A stretch of 64,000 bases of DNA, taken from positions 2,728,001 to 2,792,000 of the forward strand of contig NZ_JAIHLP010000002.1 of the NCBI RefSeq assembly GCF_020009625.1, in the 5' to 3' direction. Under the pieces are notes generated by a model, which saw only the letters and a program-made list of their open reading frames with translations, searched no databases and was not told where the DNA came from. The position numbers and the translations under genes were made by a program. The first letter of the stretch is position 1, and each line of letters opens with the position of its first letter. This document shows positions 53,399 to 61,737 of the stretch, one piece after another. Source of the stretch: Leifsonia poae. GTDB taxonomy: Bacteria > Actinomycetota > Actinomycetes > Actinomycetales > Microbacteriaceae.

Positions 53399-53445
53399 TT
53401 GCTTGGGAAAGTGAAAACTCCTAGCCTTGACTTGCTCAGGAAAGT
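53399..53445. promoter_or_regulatory. direct-repeat operator between MarR and SDR genes
   Basis: TTGCTTGGGAAAGT (53399-53412) and TTGCTCAGGAAAGT (53432-53445) differ at two positions and are 33 bp apart, about three helical turns. They lie in the 108-bp divergent gap and may bind the MarR. Confidence 0.55.
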
Positions 53446-53484
53446 AATTATCGCTGCCGACGGCAGTCAGGAAGAGGACAAGAC

Positions 53485-54270
53485 ATGGATCTCGAACTCG
53501 GAGGCAAGAAGGTGTTCGTCAGCGGCTCGACCCGGGGGATCGGCTACGCGGTGGCGGAGATGCTCGCGCACGAGGGAGCATCGGTCGTGATCAACGGCCG
53601 CACCGAACCGCGAGTCGCTGACGCCGTCGAACGACTCCGCGAGACGGTGCCGGGCGCGCCGGTCTCTGGGATGGCCGCCGACTTCGCTGATCCGGTTCAG
53701 GTGGAGTCGCTGCTCGACGGGCTCGGGGAGGTCGATGTGCTCGTGAACAATGTCGGTGTCTTCGACGTCGCCGGCTTCGGCGAACTCCAGGACGCCGACT
53801 GGCTGAGGTACTTCGAGATCAATGTGATGAGTGGGGTCCGGCTCGCGCGCGCCCTAGTGGGGCCGATGCTGAAGAAGGGATGGGGGAGGATCATCTTCGT
53901 CGGAACCGAGCCGGCGGTCGATGTGCCCGGCGACATGATCCACTACGGTGCCACCAAAGCGGCCGGGCTCGCACTCGGAAACGGCCTGGCCAAACTCACG
54001 CGGGGCACCGGCGTGACGGTGAACACCGTACTCGGCGGACCGACCTATTCTGACGGCGTCGCCGACGCTATCGAGCAGATCGCTTCTGCCCACCCGATGA
54101 CGATCGACGAGCTCAGATCGTCACTGGTTCGCCCGTCATCGCTCGTCCAGCGGTTCCTCGAGCCGAAAGAGATCGCCAACCTCGTGGCCTATTTGGCCAG
54201 TCCGCTCTCTGCGGCGACCAACGGCGCGGCCGTCCGCGCGGATGGCGGTGTTCTTCCCACCCTTCTCTGA
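53485..54270 (+). CDS. short-chain dehydrogenase/reductase
   Basis: A 261-residue classical SDR. The cofactor loop is VSGSTRGIGYAVAEML, NNVG and DFADP motifs are present, and the active-site Tyr154 and Lys158 lie in YGATK. The position of the usual catalytic Ser reads FVGTEPAV (Thr141), a substitution seen in some SDR groups. Arg after strand 2 (INGRTE) suggests NADP. It is controlled, by inference, by the divergent MarR. This parallels the MarR/reductase pair at the start of the window. Confidence 0.88.
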   Translation: MDLELGGKKVFVSGSTRGIGYAVAEMLAHEGASVVINGRTEPRVADAVERLRETVPGAPVSGMAADFADPVQVESLLDGLGEVDVLVNNVGVFDVAGFGELQDADWLRYFEINVMSGVRLARALVGPMLKKGWGRIIFVGTEPAVDVPGDMIHYGATKAAGLALGNGLAKLTRGTGVTVNTVLGGPTYSDGVADAIEQIASAHPMTIDELRSSLVRPSSLVQRFLEPKEIANLVAYLASPLSAATNGAAVRADGGVLPTLL

Positions 54271-54360
54271 GAGAAGATGCAGCCGAACGCTCGTCTTCGT
54301 GCGGATTCGTGCGTATCAGCGCGGGGGCAACCGCAGGTGGTGTGGTTACACTGACCGCGG

Positions 54361-55719
54361 ATGGTTGGCCAACCAAGCGATGCGGTGGATGGCGCCGATG
54401 CTTCAGAGGAGCACGAGGGCGGCGCTTCTCCGGCGAGGCCGCGTCGACGGCTCGGACGTCTGCTGAAGATTCTCGGACCTGGCCTCGTCACCGGAGCTGC
54501 CGACGACGACCCCTCCGGAATCGCCACATATTCGCAGGCCGGCGCCCAGTTCGGGTTCGCCACCCTGTGGACGATGCTTCTCACGTTCCCGCTCATGGTG
54601 GCGGTTCAGGACGCCTGCATGAGAATCGGCGCTGTCACCGGCAAAGGTCTTGCAGCGATCGTGCGCGACCACTATTCCAAGTGGGTGCTCTACCCGGTCG
54701 TGGGGTTGCTGGTCACGGCGAACACCTTCAACATCGGGTCGGACATCGGGGCGATGGCGTCGAGTACGCACCTTCTGATGCCGGGTGTTCCCGTGGCGGC
54801 GATCGCCATCGTCTTCGTTGTGGTGATCGTCGTGCTGGAGGTGTTCGTCTCCTACAAGGTGTACATCCGCATCCTGAAGTGGTTGGCGCTCGCTCTCTTC
54901 GCCTACGTGTTCACCGCGTTCCTCGTCAACGTCCCGTGGGGGAAGGTGATCGCCGCAACAGTGATCCCTCAGTTCCAGCTCAATCAGAGCTTCCTCTACA
55001 TCGTCGTCGCGATCTTCGGCACGACCATCTCCCCATACCTGTTCTTCTGGCAGACCAGCAACACGGTGGAAGACGAGATCGCAGAAGATCGCACGGATGC
55101 GGCCGGCGGCGCCCCGCGGATCAGCAGACGCTACCTGCGGCGGCTCAGAGTGGACACGACCATCGGAATGTTCTTCTCCAATATGGTGGCCTGGTTCATC
55201 ATCGTCGTCGGTGCCGTCGTGCTCAACGCGGCAGGGGTCACCAATATCTCCACCGCCGCAGACGCGGCCAAAGCACTCCAGCCGCTGGTCAACAGCTTTC
55301 CGAACTCCGGTTACATCGCCCAGCTCATCTTCGCCGTCGGCGTCATCGGTATCGGGCTGATGAGCATCCCCGTCCTCGCCGGCTCCAGCGCGTACGCGGT
55401 CACGGAGACGTTCAACTGGCGGGAGGGTCTCTCGCGCCGGTTCATGAAGGCCCGAGCGTTCTATGCCGTCATCATCGCGGGAACGCTCATCGGCCTGCTG
55501 TTGAACTTCGTCGGTCTCGATCCTGTGCAAGCGCTCGTGCTCACCGCCGTCATCAACGGCATCGTCGCCGTTCCTCTCATCTTCTTCATCATCCGACTTT
55601 CAGGCCGGCGCGACCTCATGGGCGCGAACATCAGCGGGCCTTGGTCGCGCATCGGACTCTGGGCGGCCTTCATCGTCATGGCCGCCGCCGCCATCGCGCT
55701 CCTCACCACCTTCTTCTGA
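54361..55719 (+). CDS. Nramp-related divalent metal transporter
   Basis: A 452-residue membrane protein with about eleven spans. In span 1, where true Nramp metal transporters have DPGN, the sequence is ADDDPSGIATYSQAGAQFGF. This marks a related group whose ion is not settled (some relatives move magnesium). Span 6 reads GLMSIPVLAGSSAYAVTE and lacks the canonical Met of manganese/iron transporters at its usual motif. A ~30-residue acidic/basic cytoplasmic tail precedes span 1. It is a single gene with no metal regulator alongside. Confidence 0.85.
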   Translation: MVGQPSDAVDGADASEEHEGGASPARPRRRLGRLLKILGPGLVTGAADDDPSGIATYSQAGAQFGFATLWTMLLTFPLMVAVQDACMRIGAVTGKGLAAIVRDHYSKWVLYPVVGLLVTANTFNIGSDIGAMASSTHLLMPGVPVAAIAIVFVVVIVVLEVFVSYKVYIRILKWLALALFAYVFTAFLVNVPWGKVIAATVIPQFQLNQSFLYIVVAIFGTTISPYLFFWQTSNTVEDEIAEDRTDAAGGAPRISRRYLRRLRVDTTIGMFFSNMVAWFIIVVGAVVLNAAGVTNISTAADAAKALQPLVNSFPNSGYIAQLIFAVGVIGIGLMSIPVLAGSSAYAVTETFNWREGLSRRFMKARAFYAVIIAGTLIGLLLNFVGLDPVQALVLTAVINGIVAVPLIFFIIRLSGRRDLMGANISGPWSRIGLWAAFIVMAAAAIALLTTFF

Positions 55720-55759
55720 GGCGACCCCGGCGGAGGCATGTGCGCCTGCCGTGGTGGTG

Positions 55760-57268
55760 TCAGGGGCCTGTGCGCTCCGTCGAGGGTGCTCCCTTGTCGG
55801 CCGATCGCCGTTCCGCAGTGGGGGTGGGGATCGGTCCGGTGACGGAGAGTTCGTCTTCCCAGCATTCGACGTCGACGGTCTGCGGCAGGCGTGATCGGGT
55901 GAAGACCGGGTCGCGTCCCTCTCGCAGCTGCGCGCGGTAATCCTTGAGGAGGGCGAACGCGACGCCGGAGAGCAGCGCGATCGCGACCAGGTTGGTGAGC
56001 GCCATCAGGCCCATCACTCCGTCGGCGGTGTCCCAGACGATCCCCGCCGACAGCACCGCACCCCCGAAAACGGCGGCGACGGCGAGGATGCGGTAACCGA
56101 TGCGAACGGCAGGTCGTGTGCTGATGAACTCGACGTTCGCTTCGCCGTAGTAGTAGTTGCCGAGGATCGAGCTGAACGCGAGCAGGAAGATGATCACGGT
56201 GAGCAGCCACCCGCTCCACGCGCCCAGCGTGCCCGTCACAGCTCCGAAGGTGAGCCCGATGCCCTTTTCGGCACCGACCAGGTCGGGTTGGCTGACCAGG
56301 ATGATGACCGCCGTGATCGTGCAGATGAGGAACGTGTCGAAGTACACACCGAGGGTCTGCACGAGGCCCTGCTTGACCGGATGCGTGACCGCGGCCGACG
56401 AGCCCGCGTTCGGGGCCGAGCCGAGGCCGGCTTCGTTGGAGAACATTCCGCGTTTCACGCCGGTGAGGATGATCGTGCCGATGGCACCGCCGGCGACGGA
56501 CTGGAACCCGACGGCACCCGAGAAGATCTCACCGATCACCCGCGGGAGTTCGGTGATGTGCAGTGCCACGATGACGAGTCCGAGCAGCACGTAGAGCACA
56601 GCCATCAGCGGCACCACCGCCTGCGTAACAGATGCGATGCGGCGCATCCCGCCGAAGACCACGAGCGCGGTGAGCAGGGCGAGGATCGCGCCGACCACCC
56701 AGCCGAGCCACGGTGCCGCCCCGGAGCCGATCGAGCTGGCGAGTGTCGCGCTGATCGTGTTGGCCTGCAGCGAGCTGAAGGCGAAGGGGAAGCAGACGAT
56801 CAGCAGCACGGCGAACAGAACTCCGGCCCAGGGTGCTTTGAGCCCCTGCCGGATGTAGTACGCGGGGCCCCCTCGGAACCCGTCGGCGTCGCGCACCTTG
56901 TAGGCCTGCCCCAGCGTCGACTCCACGAAGCTGGATGCCCCGCCGATGAACGCCATCAGCCACATCCAGAAGATGGCTCCCGGGCCGCCGATCGCCAGCG
57001 CGGTGCCGACCCCGGCGATGTTGCCGACACCGACGCGCGAAGCCGCGGACACGGTGAACGCTTGGAAGGCCGAGATCGACTGCCGGGTGCCGTCGGCGCG
57101 CAGCGGCGTCTTGTCGGTCAGGGTCTTCAGCATCGCCGGGAACATGCGGAACTGCACGACACCCGTGCGCACCGTGAAGTAGAGGCCGAGGAGCACCACC
57201 ACCGGGAGGACGATCCACGACCAGAGCGAATCCGACGCCGACGTCACGAACCCCTCGATCGCACCCAT
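55760..57268 (-). CDS. alanine/glycine:cation symporter (AGCS family)
   Basis: A 502-residue sodium-coupled amino-acid symporter. QAFTVSAASRVGVGNIAGVG and GGPGAIFWMWLMAFIGGASS are the family signatures, with KRGMFSNEAGLGSAPNAGSS later. About ten to eleven spans are present, plus a ~50-residue cytoplasmic tail. It imports alanine, glycine or D-alanine with sodium. It is divergent from the arsenic cluster with about 100 bp between starts; nothing suggests shared regulation. Confidence 0.92.
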   Translation of the reverse strand: MGAIEGFVTSASDSLWSWIVLPVVVLLGLYFTVRTGVVQFRMFPAMLKTLTDKTPLRADGTRQSISAFQAFTVSAASRVGVGNIAGVGTALAIGGPGAIFWMWLMAFIGGASSFVESTLGQAYKVRDADGFRGGPAYYIRQGLKAPWAGVLFAVLLIVCFPFAFSSLQANTISATLASSIGSGAAPWLGWVVGAILALLTALVVFGGMRRIASVTQAVVPLMAVLYVLLGLVIVALHITELPRVIGEIFSGAVGFQSVAGGAIGTIILTGVKRGMFSNEAGLGSAPNAGSSAAVTHPVKQGLVQTLGVYFDTFLICTITAVIILVSQPDLVGAEKGIGLTFGAVTGTLGAWSGWLLTVIIFLLAFSSILGNYYYGEANVEFISTRPAVRIGYRILAVAAVFGGAVLSAGIVWDTADGVMGLMALTNLVAIALLSGVAFALLKDYRAQLREGRDPVFTRSRLPQTVDVECWEDELSVTGPIPTPTAERRSADKGAPSTERTGP

Positions 57269-57354
57269 GGGGTCAGAGTATCGTCAGCGGGCGAGCGACG
57301 TACAGACCCCAGGCGTAGACGATCAAGCCGGCCGGCAAGAGGCGCCCATGCCCG

Positions 57355-57372
57355 CATAGACTGGCGTCTATG
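57355..57372. promoter_or_regulatory. ArsR operator covering the start codon of the fusion gene
   Basis: CATAGAC-TGGC-GTCTATG is a perfect 7-bp-arm palindrome whose last three bases are the ATG of the fusion gene. No ribosome site precedes that ATG, so the message may be leaderless. The arms share CATAGA with the site at 58625-58650. Confidence 0.7.
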
Positions 57373-58290
57373 AGTGGGGTCCCACCGGTGAACGAGGCGC
57401 TACGCGGCCTGAAGCGGATCAGCGATCCGACGCGGGCACGCATCCTGTCCCTCATCCTCGACAGCGGCGATGGACGTGCATCTGTCACCCGACTGGCTGA
57501 GACGCTCGGGTTGCGCCAACCCACCGTGTCTCACCATGTGAAGGTGCTGCTCGACGAGGGGCTGCTGCGGCGACGGCCCGAGGGCCGACAGGTCTGGTAT
57601 TCGCTCCAACCCGACCAGATCGACCGCGTCTCCGAACTCGTCCGGGAACCCGCATCCCCGCCGGTCGGTGACGTGCTCGACCGTATCGGTCGCGACCTCG
57701 CCGCCCGTTACGCCGGAACGTTCGCACCTCAGACGGTCGACCGGTATGTGCGGGAGTGCCACGAGCTGCTGGCGGGCGGCTCCGGCATCACCCGGCATCT
57801 CTCGTCGCTGACCTCGCGGTTCGCCGTCGAACGCTTGGATGCTCTCGCGAGCGCGAGCGCGAGCGCGCACGGCGAGGCGTCGGCGACACCGCTCGTTCTG
57901 TTCGTCTGCGTTCAGAACGCGGGTCGGTCGCAGCTCGCGGCGGCGATCCTCAAACAGCTCGCCGGCGACCGGGTGCGCGTGCGCACGGCCGGGTCGGCGC
58001 CGGCGGATGCGGTGCGCTCTACTGTGGTCACCGCGCTCGACGAGATCGGCGTTCCGCTCGGCGGCGAGTTCCCGAAGCCGCTGGCCGACGAGGTCGTGCG
58101 GGCGGCGGATGTGGTGGTGACGATGGGATGCGGCGACGCCTGCCCGATCTACCCGGGCCGCCGCTACCTCGACTGGGAGCTCGACGACCCTGCCGGCCTT
58201 CCTCTCTCCCGGGTGCGGGAGATCCGCGACGACATCGAGGCGAGGGTTCGCGGGCTGATCGCGGAAGAACTGGCTGAGGTCTCATCATGA
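57370..58290 (+). CDS. ArsR regulator fused to a three-helix domain and LMW-PTP arsenate reductase
   Basis: A 306-residue protein with three parts. Residues ~8-90 are an ArsR winged helix (DPTRARILSLILDSGDG, LRQPTVSHHVKVLLDEG). Residues ~107-156 form the three-helix domain often found in front of phosphatase-type arsenate reductases (TFAPQTVDRYVRECHELL). Residues ~173-300 are a low-molecular-weight phosphatase/arsenate reductase with the CX5R loop at Cys180-Arg186 and the later MGCGDACPIYPGRRYLDWEL and DDP segments. A Ser-Ala repeat linker joins parts two and three. It probably senses arsenite and reduces arsenate in one polypeptide. The stop overlaps the next ATG. Confidence 0.92.
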   Translation: MSGVPPVNEALRGLKRISDPTRARILSLILDSGDGRASVTRLAETLGLRQPTVSHHVKVLLDEGLLRRRPEGRQVWYSLQPDQIDRVSELVREPASPPVGDVLDRIGRDLAARYAGTFAPQTVDRYVRECHELLAGGSGITRHLSSLTSRFAVERLDALASASASAHGEASATPLVLFVCVQNAGRSQLAAAILKQLAGDRVRVRTAGSAPADAVRSTVVTALDEIGVPLGGEFPKPLADEVVRAADVVVTMGCGDACPIYPGRRYLDWELDDPAGLPLSRVREIRDDIEARVRGLIAEELAEVSS

Positions 58291-58592
58291 AGGTGCAACT
58301 TCTGCACATACCCGACTGCCCGAGCTGGCCGGGAGCCGAGCAGCGGCTGCGCGCCGTGCTGGAGCGGCTGGGCGTCCCAGAACCCGTCGAGGTCGTCGAG
58401 ATCGCCACGGGCGAGGCGGCCGCCGCGTCGAATTTCGGCGGTTCACCGACGATCCTGCTCGACGGCCGCGACCCGTTCCCTGGCACGCGGAGTGCCGAGC
58501 TCGCCTGCCGGGTGTACGCGGTCGAGGGGCGGATGGCCCCGATGCCCTCCGAGGAGCAGATCGAGGGTGCGGTGCGGGCGGCCGCGGAATGA
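58287..58592 (+). CDS. small thioredoxin-like protein (DF-family)
   Basis: A 101-residue protein with a thioredoxin-like pattern: LLHIPDCPSWPGAEQRLRAV at the start, FGGSPTILLDGRDPF in the middle and ACRVYAVEGRMAPMP near the end. Close relatives in actinobacteria are called DF-family (seleno)proteins and have CPxU or CPxC at the first motif; here it is CPSW, a single Cys. It overlaps the fusion gene by ATGA. It might help deliver electrons or bind arsenite, but this is inferred only from its position between two arsenate reductases. Confidence 0.75.
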   Translation: MKVQLLHIPDCPSWPGAEQRLRAVLERLGVPEPVEVVEIATGEAAAASNFGGSPTILLDGRDPFPGTRSAELACRVYAVEGRMAPMPSEEQIEGAVRAAAE

Positions 58593-58624
58593 ACACCGGC
58601 TTCACGCTCTGAACTGGCCTTCTC

Positions 58625-58650
58625 AAAGCATAGATGTTCATCTATGCTTT
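58625..58650. promoter_or_regulatory. ArsR operator in front of the second arsenate reductase
   Basis: AAAGCATAGATG-TT-CATCTATGCTTT is a perfect 12-bp-arm palindrome, one of the longest in the window. It lies 29 bp before the GTG start and shares the CATAGA arm core with the site at 57355-57372, so the fused ArsR can be expected to bind both. Confidence 0.8.
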
Positions 58651-58678
58651 TGGTACCCCTGTGAACGTGAGGAGCACC

Positions 58679-59095
58679 GTGTCTGAGAAACCCACTGTCC
58701 TGTTCGTCTGCGTCCATAACGCGGGCCGGTCGCAGATGGCCGCCGGCTACCTGGCGGCCCTTTCCAGGGGCGCCGTCGACGTGTTCTCCGCCGGTTCCGA
58801 GCCGAAAGAGCGGATCAATCCGGTCGCGATTCAGGTCATGGCCGAAGACGGCGTCGACATCGCCGGCCGGGTGCCGAAGATCCTCACCACGGACGCGGTG
58901 AAGGGGTCGGATGTGGTGATCACGATGGGATGCGGCGACACCTGCCCGATCTTCCCGGGCAAGCATTACGAAGACTGGGAGCTCACCGACCCGGCCGGTC
59001 TCTCTGTCGATGAGGTGCGCCCCATCCGCGACGACATCAAGCAGCGGGTGCAGAACCTGCTCGCCGAGCTCCTCCCCGACACGGTGGACGGCTGA
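58679..59095 (+). CDS. arsC: arsenate reductase, LMW-PTP (thioredoxin/mycothiol-linked) type
   Basis: A 138-residue phosphatase-fold arsenate reductase: VLFVCVHNAGRSQMAAGYLA holds the Cys11-x5-Arg17 loop, and VVITMGCGDTCPIFPGKHYE and WELTDPAG supply the later Cys and the catalytic Asp-Pro. GTG 58679 is chosen because GAGGAGC precedes it; an ATG at 58634 lies inside the operator. It is a stand-alone second copy of the domain fused to ArsR upstream. No ArsB or Acr3 efflux pump is encoded in the window. Confidence 0.92.
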   Translation: MSEKPTVLFVCVHNAGRSQMAAGYLAALSRGAVDVFSAGSEPKERINPVAIQVMAEDGVDIAGRVPKILTTDAVKGSDVVITMGCGDTCPIFPGKHYEDWELTDPAGLSVDEVRPIRDDIKQRVQNLLAELLPDTVDG

Positions 59096-59116
59096 CCGCG
59101 GCAATAGTCTGTGGAC

Positions 59117-60031
59117 ATGCACTGGGGTCGGGTCTACTTCGCTGTTCAGGCGGTGGCGGGGGTCGCGTGGTGGATCGCGGTCTTCGCCTGGGTCCCCGTG
59201 CGGGAGGCGACGCTCGGCGGCCTGGACCCGGTCGTGGTCGCGGCGTTCGACGTGCCGTTGTTCGTGGTCGGTTCCGCTGTCGCGGCGGCCGGGGTGAGAG
59301 CGTCAGCGCTGGTCGCAACCGGCTGGACCTGCCTCGTCGCGGTCGCTCTGGCCGGCTATGCCACGATCACGGGTGAGGCCGGCTGGGGCGTGCTCCTCAT
59401 GGCGGCCGCCGCAGCGGGTTCGGTGGCCGCTCTCTGCCTCGTGCTGTGGGGGCGGGTGCCCACCGAATGGATCCTCCGCGGTCCGTTCGCGTTCCGCCCG
59501 GCCGCCGCGCGGCAGGCGACCGCCCGCCATGTGGCAACGACGTTCGGGCAGATCGTCGTCTTCTGGGGCCTCTTCCTCGGGGTGATCCCGCTCGCCCTCG
59601 CGGCACTCGAACAGCGCTGGGCCGTCGCGATCGGCTTCCCACCGTTCGCGCTCGCCGTCGGGGTCGCCGTGCTCGCGCTCGCCAGCATCCTCGGAATCGG
59701 CTCCGCGGTCGCGATGTCGACCCGGGGAAGGGGAACACCCTTGCCGTCTGCGATGCCGAACCTTCTCGTGATCGCCGGACCGTACCGCTGGCTCCGCAAC
59801 CCGATGGCTGTCGCGGGCATCGCCCAGGGCGTGGCCGTCGGTCTGCTGCTCGGGTCGTGGCTTGTCATCGTCTATGCGCTCGCCGGTTCGCTGCTCTGGA
59901 ACTACGCCATCCGGCCGGCGGAGGAGGCCGACCTCGAGCGCCGGTTCGGCGACGAGTTCCGACGGTACCGCTCGGAGGTGGGCTGCTGGATCCCCCGCGT
60001 GCCCAAGGCGCGGCGGTCTGCGCTCGGGTGA
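59117..60031 (+). CDS. ICMT/PEMT-like integral membrane methyltransferase
   Basis: About 304 residues with some seven spans. The C-terminal third matches isoprenylcysteine carboxyl methyltransferase/phospholipid methyltransferase proteins: AGPYRWLRNPMAVAGIAQGV, then EEADLERRFGDEFRRYRSEV. These motifs bind S-adenosylmethionine at the membrane face. ATG 59117 is chosen; a GTG at 59111 is possible. It follows arsC by 21 bp. The 254 bp after it hold only weak dyads (TGTTCT 60071, AGAACA 60104) and no gene. Confidence 0.83.
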   Translation: MHWGRVYFAVQAVAGVAWWIAVFAWVPVREATLGGLDPVVVAAFDVPLFVVGSAVAAAGVRASALVATGWTCLVAVALAGYATITGEAGWGVLLMAAAAAGSVAALCLVLWGRVPTEWILRGPFAFRPAAARQATARHVATTFGQIVVFWGLFLGVIPLALAALEQRWAVAIGFPPFALAVGVAVLALASILGIGSAVAMSTRGRGTPLPSAMPNLLVIAGPYRWLRNPMAVAGIAQGVAVGLLLGSWLVIVYALAGSLLWNYAIRPAEEADLERRFGDEFRRYRSEVGCWIPRVPKARRSALG

Positions 60032-60285
60032 CGCCCGACACCGGAGCGGGCCTGGAAACGGCTGTCGGAATGTTCTCACAGGTTCCCGGGTTACACTGTT
60101 TGCAGAACACTTCGTTCCGGTTGGCTCGATGATCGTCTGATCCGTCGCCCCGAATGGATTCCGTTCCCCTCGCGGACACCCTGTCCGCCACCGCCTCGCA
60201 CGGCATTCCGAACTCCGGTTGTCGGTGCGTGACACGCGTCGTCGCGTGTTGTGCGGAACCACCCTTAGCTTGAAAGAAGTACCCC

Positions 60286-60549
60286 ATGACAATGACAACA
60301 ACACTCGGTATCGGATTCGACTCCGTTCCGCCGATCGCCGAAGCGCACACCGCCGCCGAACTCGACGCGCTGCCCGCGGGCAGCCGCATCCTCGCCCCCT
60401 ACCCCGACCAGCCCGGTCGCGGCGACATCCTCGTGCGCCACAACGACGGCCTGTGGCATCGGGACGTGTTCGCCCCGATCAGCTCGGATGCGCTCACCGC
60501 GTTCCCCGTGCGCATCCTCGATGTCGACGCTTCCGCACGTGCGCATTGA
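60286..60549 (+). CDS. small hypothetical protein
   Basis: An 87-residue protein that I do not recognise. It starts MTMTTTLGIGFDSVPPIAEA, has a short central segment DILVRHNDGLWHRDVFAPIS that could form a small beta-sheet, and shows normal high-GC codon use. A ribosome site (GAAAGAAG) lies ten bases before the ATG. No membrane span or signal is seen. It stands alone with its own upstream region. Confidence 0.65.
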   Translation: MTMTTTLGIGFDSVPPIAEAHTAAELDALPAGSRILAPYPDQPGRGDILVRHNDGLWHRDVFAPISSDALTAFPVRILDVDASARAH

Positions 60550-60639
60550 CTGCGAATCCGCGAGAAGAGTAGGTCGTCGGCCGCCGATCGCATAGCGTTC
60601 GACGTACCGAGCCACCGTGGCTCCGTTGGAGGAATCACC

Positions 60640-60774
60640 ATGGCCGAGAAATCCGCACGCAAGTCGACCGCTAAACCTGCCGCGCGCTCCCTCAAGGAGA
60701 AGCGCGCCGACAAGAAGGCGAAAGGCGACCGTCAGGATCACAGCGACGTCGTCTCGAACGTCAAGAAGCGCTAG
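60640..60774 (+). CDS. 44-residue lysine-rich basic protein
   Basis: The ATG at 60640 follows TTGGAGGAATCACC, a strong ribosome site. The product has about 12 Lys and 5 Arg in 44 residues (MAEKSARKSTAKPAARSLKE, ending NVKKR) with no hydrophobic stretch. Short Ala/Lys-rich proteins of this kind in actinobacteria are of unknown function and may bind nucleic acid. A perfect hairpin terminator follows 20 bp after the stop, which supports a real transcription unit. Confidence 0.65.
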   Translation: MAEKSARKSTAKPAARSLKEKRADKKAKGDRQDHSDVVSNVKKR

Positions 60775-60793
60775 CGGTCGCACCGCGAAACAC

Positions 60794-60828
60794 CGAACGG
60801 CCGGAACGCTCAGCGTTCCGGCCGTTCG
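60794..60828. terminator. bidirectional hairpin terminator
   Basis: A perfect 16-bp stem (60794-60809 with 60813-60828), loop TCA, lies between the small basic protein gene and the convergent SRPBCC gene. Confidence 0.85.
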
Positions 60829-60858
60829 GTCGTTCTGCTCCGCTGTTCCCCATCCCGT

Positions 60859-61338
60859 TTAGAGGATGACAGCCATTTTGTCGAGGGATTGGTGCATCCC
60901 GGCGTAGGAGAAGACCGACATGAGACTGCGAGTCCACCCCTTCTCGGTGATCGTGAGTTCGGTGAGGCCGCCCACATCCCTGAACTCGACAGTGGTCTCG
61001 ATGTTCTGGCTGAAGCCCTCCGGCAGGCTCTCCCCCGGCAGAGGTGCGCCCGTCTCGTCGGTGAGATTCTGCGTGAACTCGAGCCGTTGGAGGGGGACGA
61101 TGCTGCGGTAGGTTCCGCCGGTGAAACTCTCCTGCCCGCCCTGCTCGTCGGGGGCGCGCATGCTGAAAAGGTAGCTGCCGCCTTTGCGCAGGTCGACTCG
61201 GGCCGACGGTGAGGTGTAGTCCTCGGGGCCCCACCACGCCGTGATCGCGGCAGGGTCGGTCCAGAGCCGCCAGACGGTCTCGACCGGGGCGTTGAGGATG
61301 CGGGTGATCACGACATCCCTCGTGTCGCTAGCGGGCAT
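60859..61338 (-). CDS. SRPBCC (AHSA1-like) domain protein
   Basis: A 159-residue START/AHSA1-fold protein: ITRILNAPVETVWRLWTDPA and ITAWWGPEDYTSPSARVDLR at the start, GGTYRSIVPLQRLEFTQNLT in the middle. Proteins of this type with an ArsR partner are common, and their ligand is usually unknown. ATG 61338 follows AAGGAGAAAGCC and overlaps the ArsR stop by 11 bases, so the pair is translated together. Confidence 0.88.
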   Translation of the reverse strand: MPASDTRDVVITRILNAPVETVWRLWTDPAAITAWWGPEDYTSPSARVDLRKGGSYLFSMRAPDEQGGQESFTGGTYRSIVPLQRLEFTQNLTDETGAPLPGESLPEGFSQNIETTVEFRDVGGLTELTITEKGWTRSLMSVFSYAGMHQSLDKMAVIL

Positions 61339-61669
61339 GGCTTTCTCCTTCGGTGAGGTGTTCGATGTACGTTTCCATGGCGTCGAGGCGGGAGTTCCAC
61401 TGGCGTGTGCGGCCGGCGAGCCACTGCTCGGCGGCGACGATGGTGGCGGGGTCGAGCCGGTAGATGCGCTGCTGCGCACGTTTCTGCACCAGCACCAGCC
61501 CGGCCTCGCGCAGCACCTTGAGGTGCTGCGAGACGGCCGAGGCGCTGCTCGTGAACACGCGGCCGATGTCGCCGGCCGAGAGCTCGCCGCGCTGCGCCAG
61601 CAGGTCGACGATGCTCAGCCGCGTCGGATCCGCGAGTGCGGCGAAGACGACGACCTGATCCGTGGACAT
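61328..61669 (-). CDS. ArsR-family regulator partnered with SRPBCC protein
   Basis: A 113-residue winged-helix repressor: VVVFAALADPTRLSIVDLLA, ELSAGDIGRVFTSSASAVSQ and HLKVLREAGLVLVQKRAQQR. The metal-site cysteines of classical ArsR/SmtB are absent, so it is not a metal sensor of the usual type. It heads the operon with the SRPBCC gene. A perfect 14-bp palindrome lies 20 bp upstream. Confidence 0.9.
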   Translation of the reverse strand: MSTDQVVVFAALADPTRLSIVDLLAQRGELSAGDIGRVFTSSASAVSQHLKVLREAGLVLVQKRAQQRIYRLDPATIVAAEQWLAGRTRQWNSRLDAMETYIEHLTEGESHAR

Positions 61670-61688
61670 GGCTCAACGTTACAGTGAG

Positions 61689-61702
61689 GACTTAATTAAG
61701 TC
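61689..61702. promoter_or_regulatory. palindromic operator of the ArsR/SRPBCC operon
   Basis: GACTTAATTAAGTC is a perfect 14-bp palindrome in an AT-rich island directly upstream of the ArsR start (61669). Confidence 0.7.
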
Positions 61703-61737
61703 AATCATGAATTAGTGCCTGATGATGCTGCACATGA

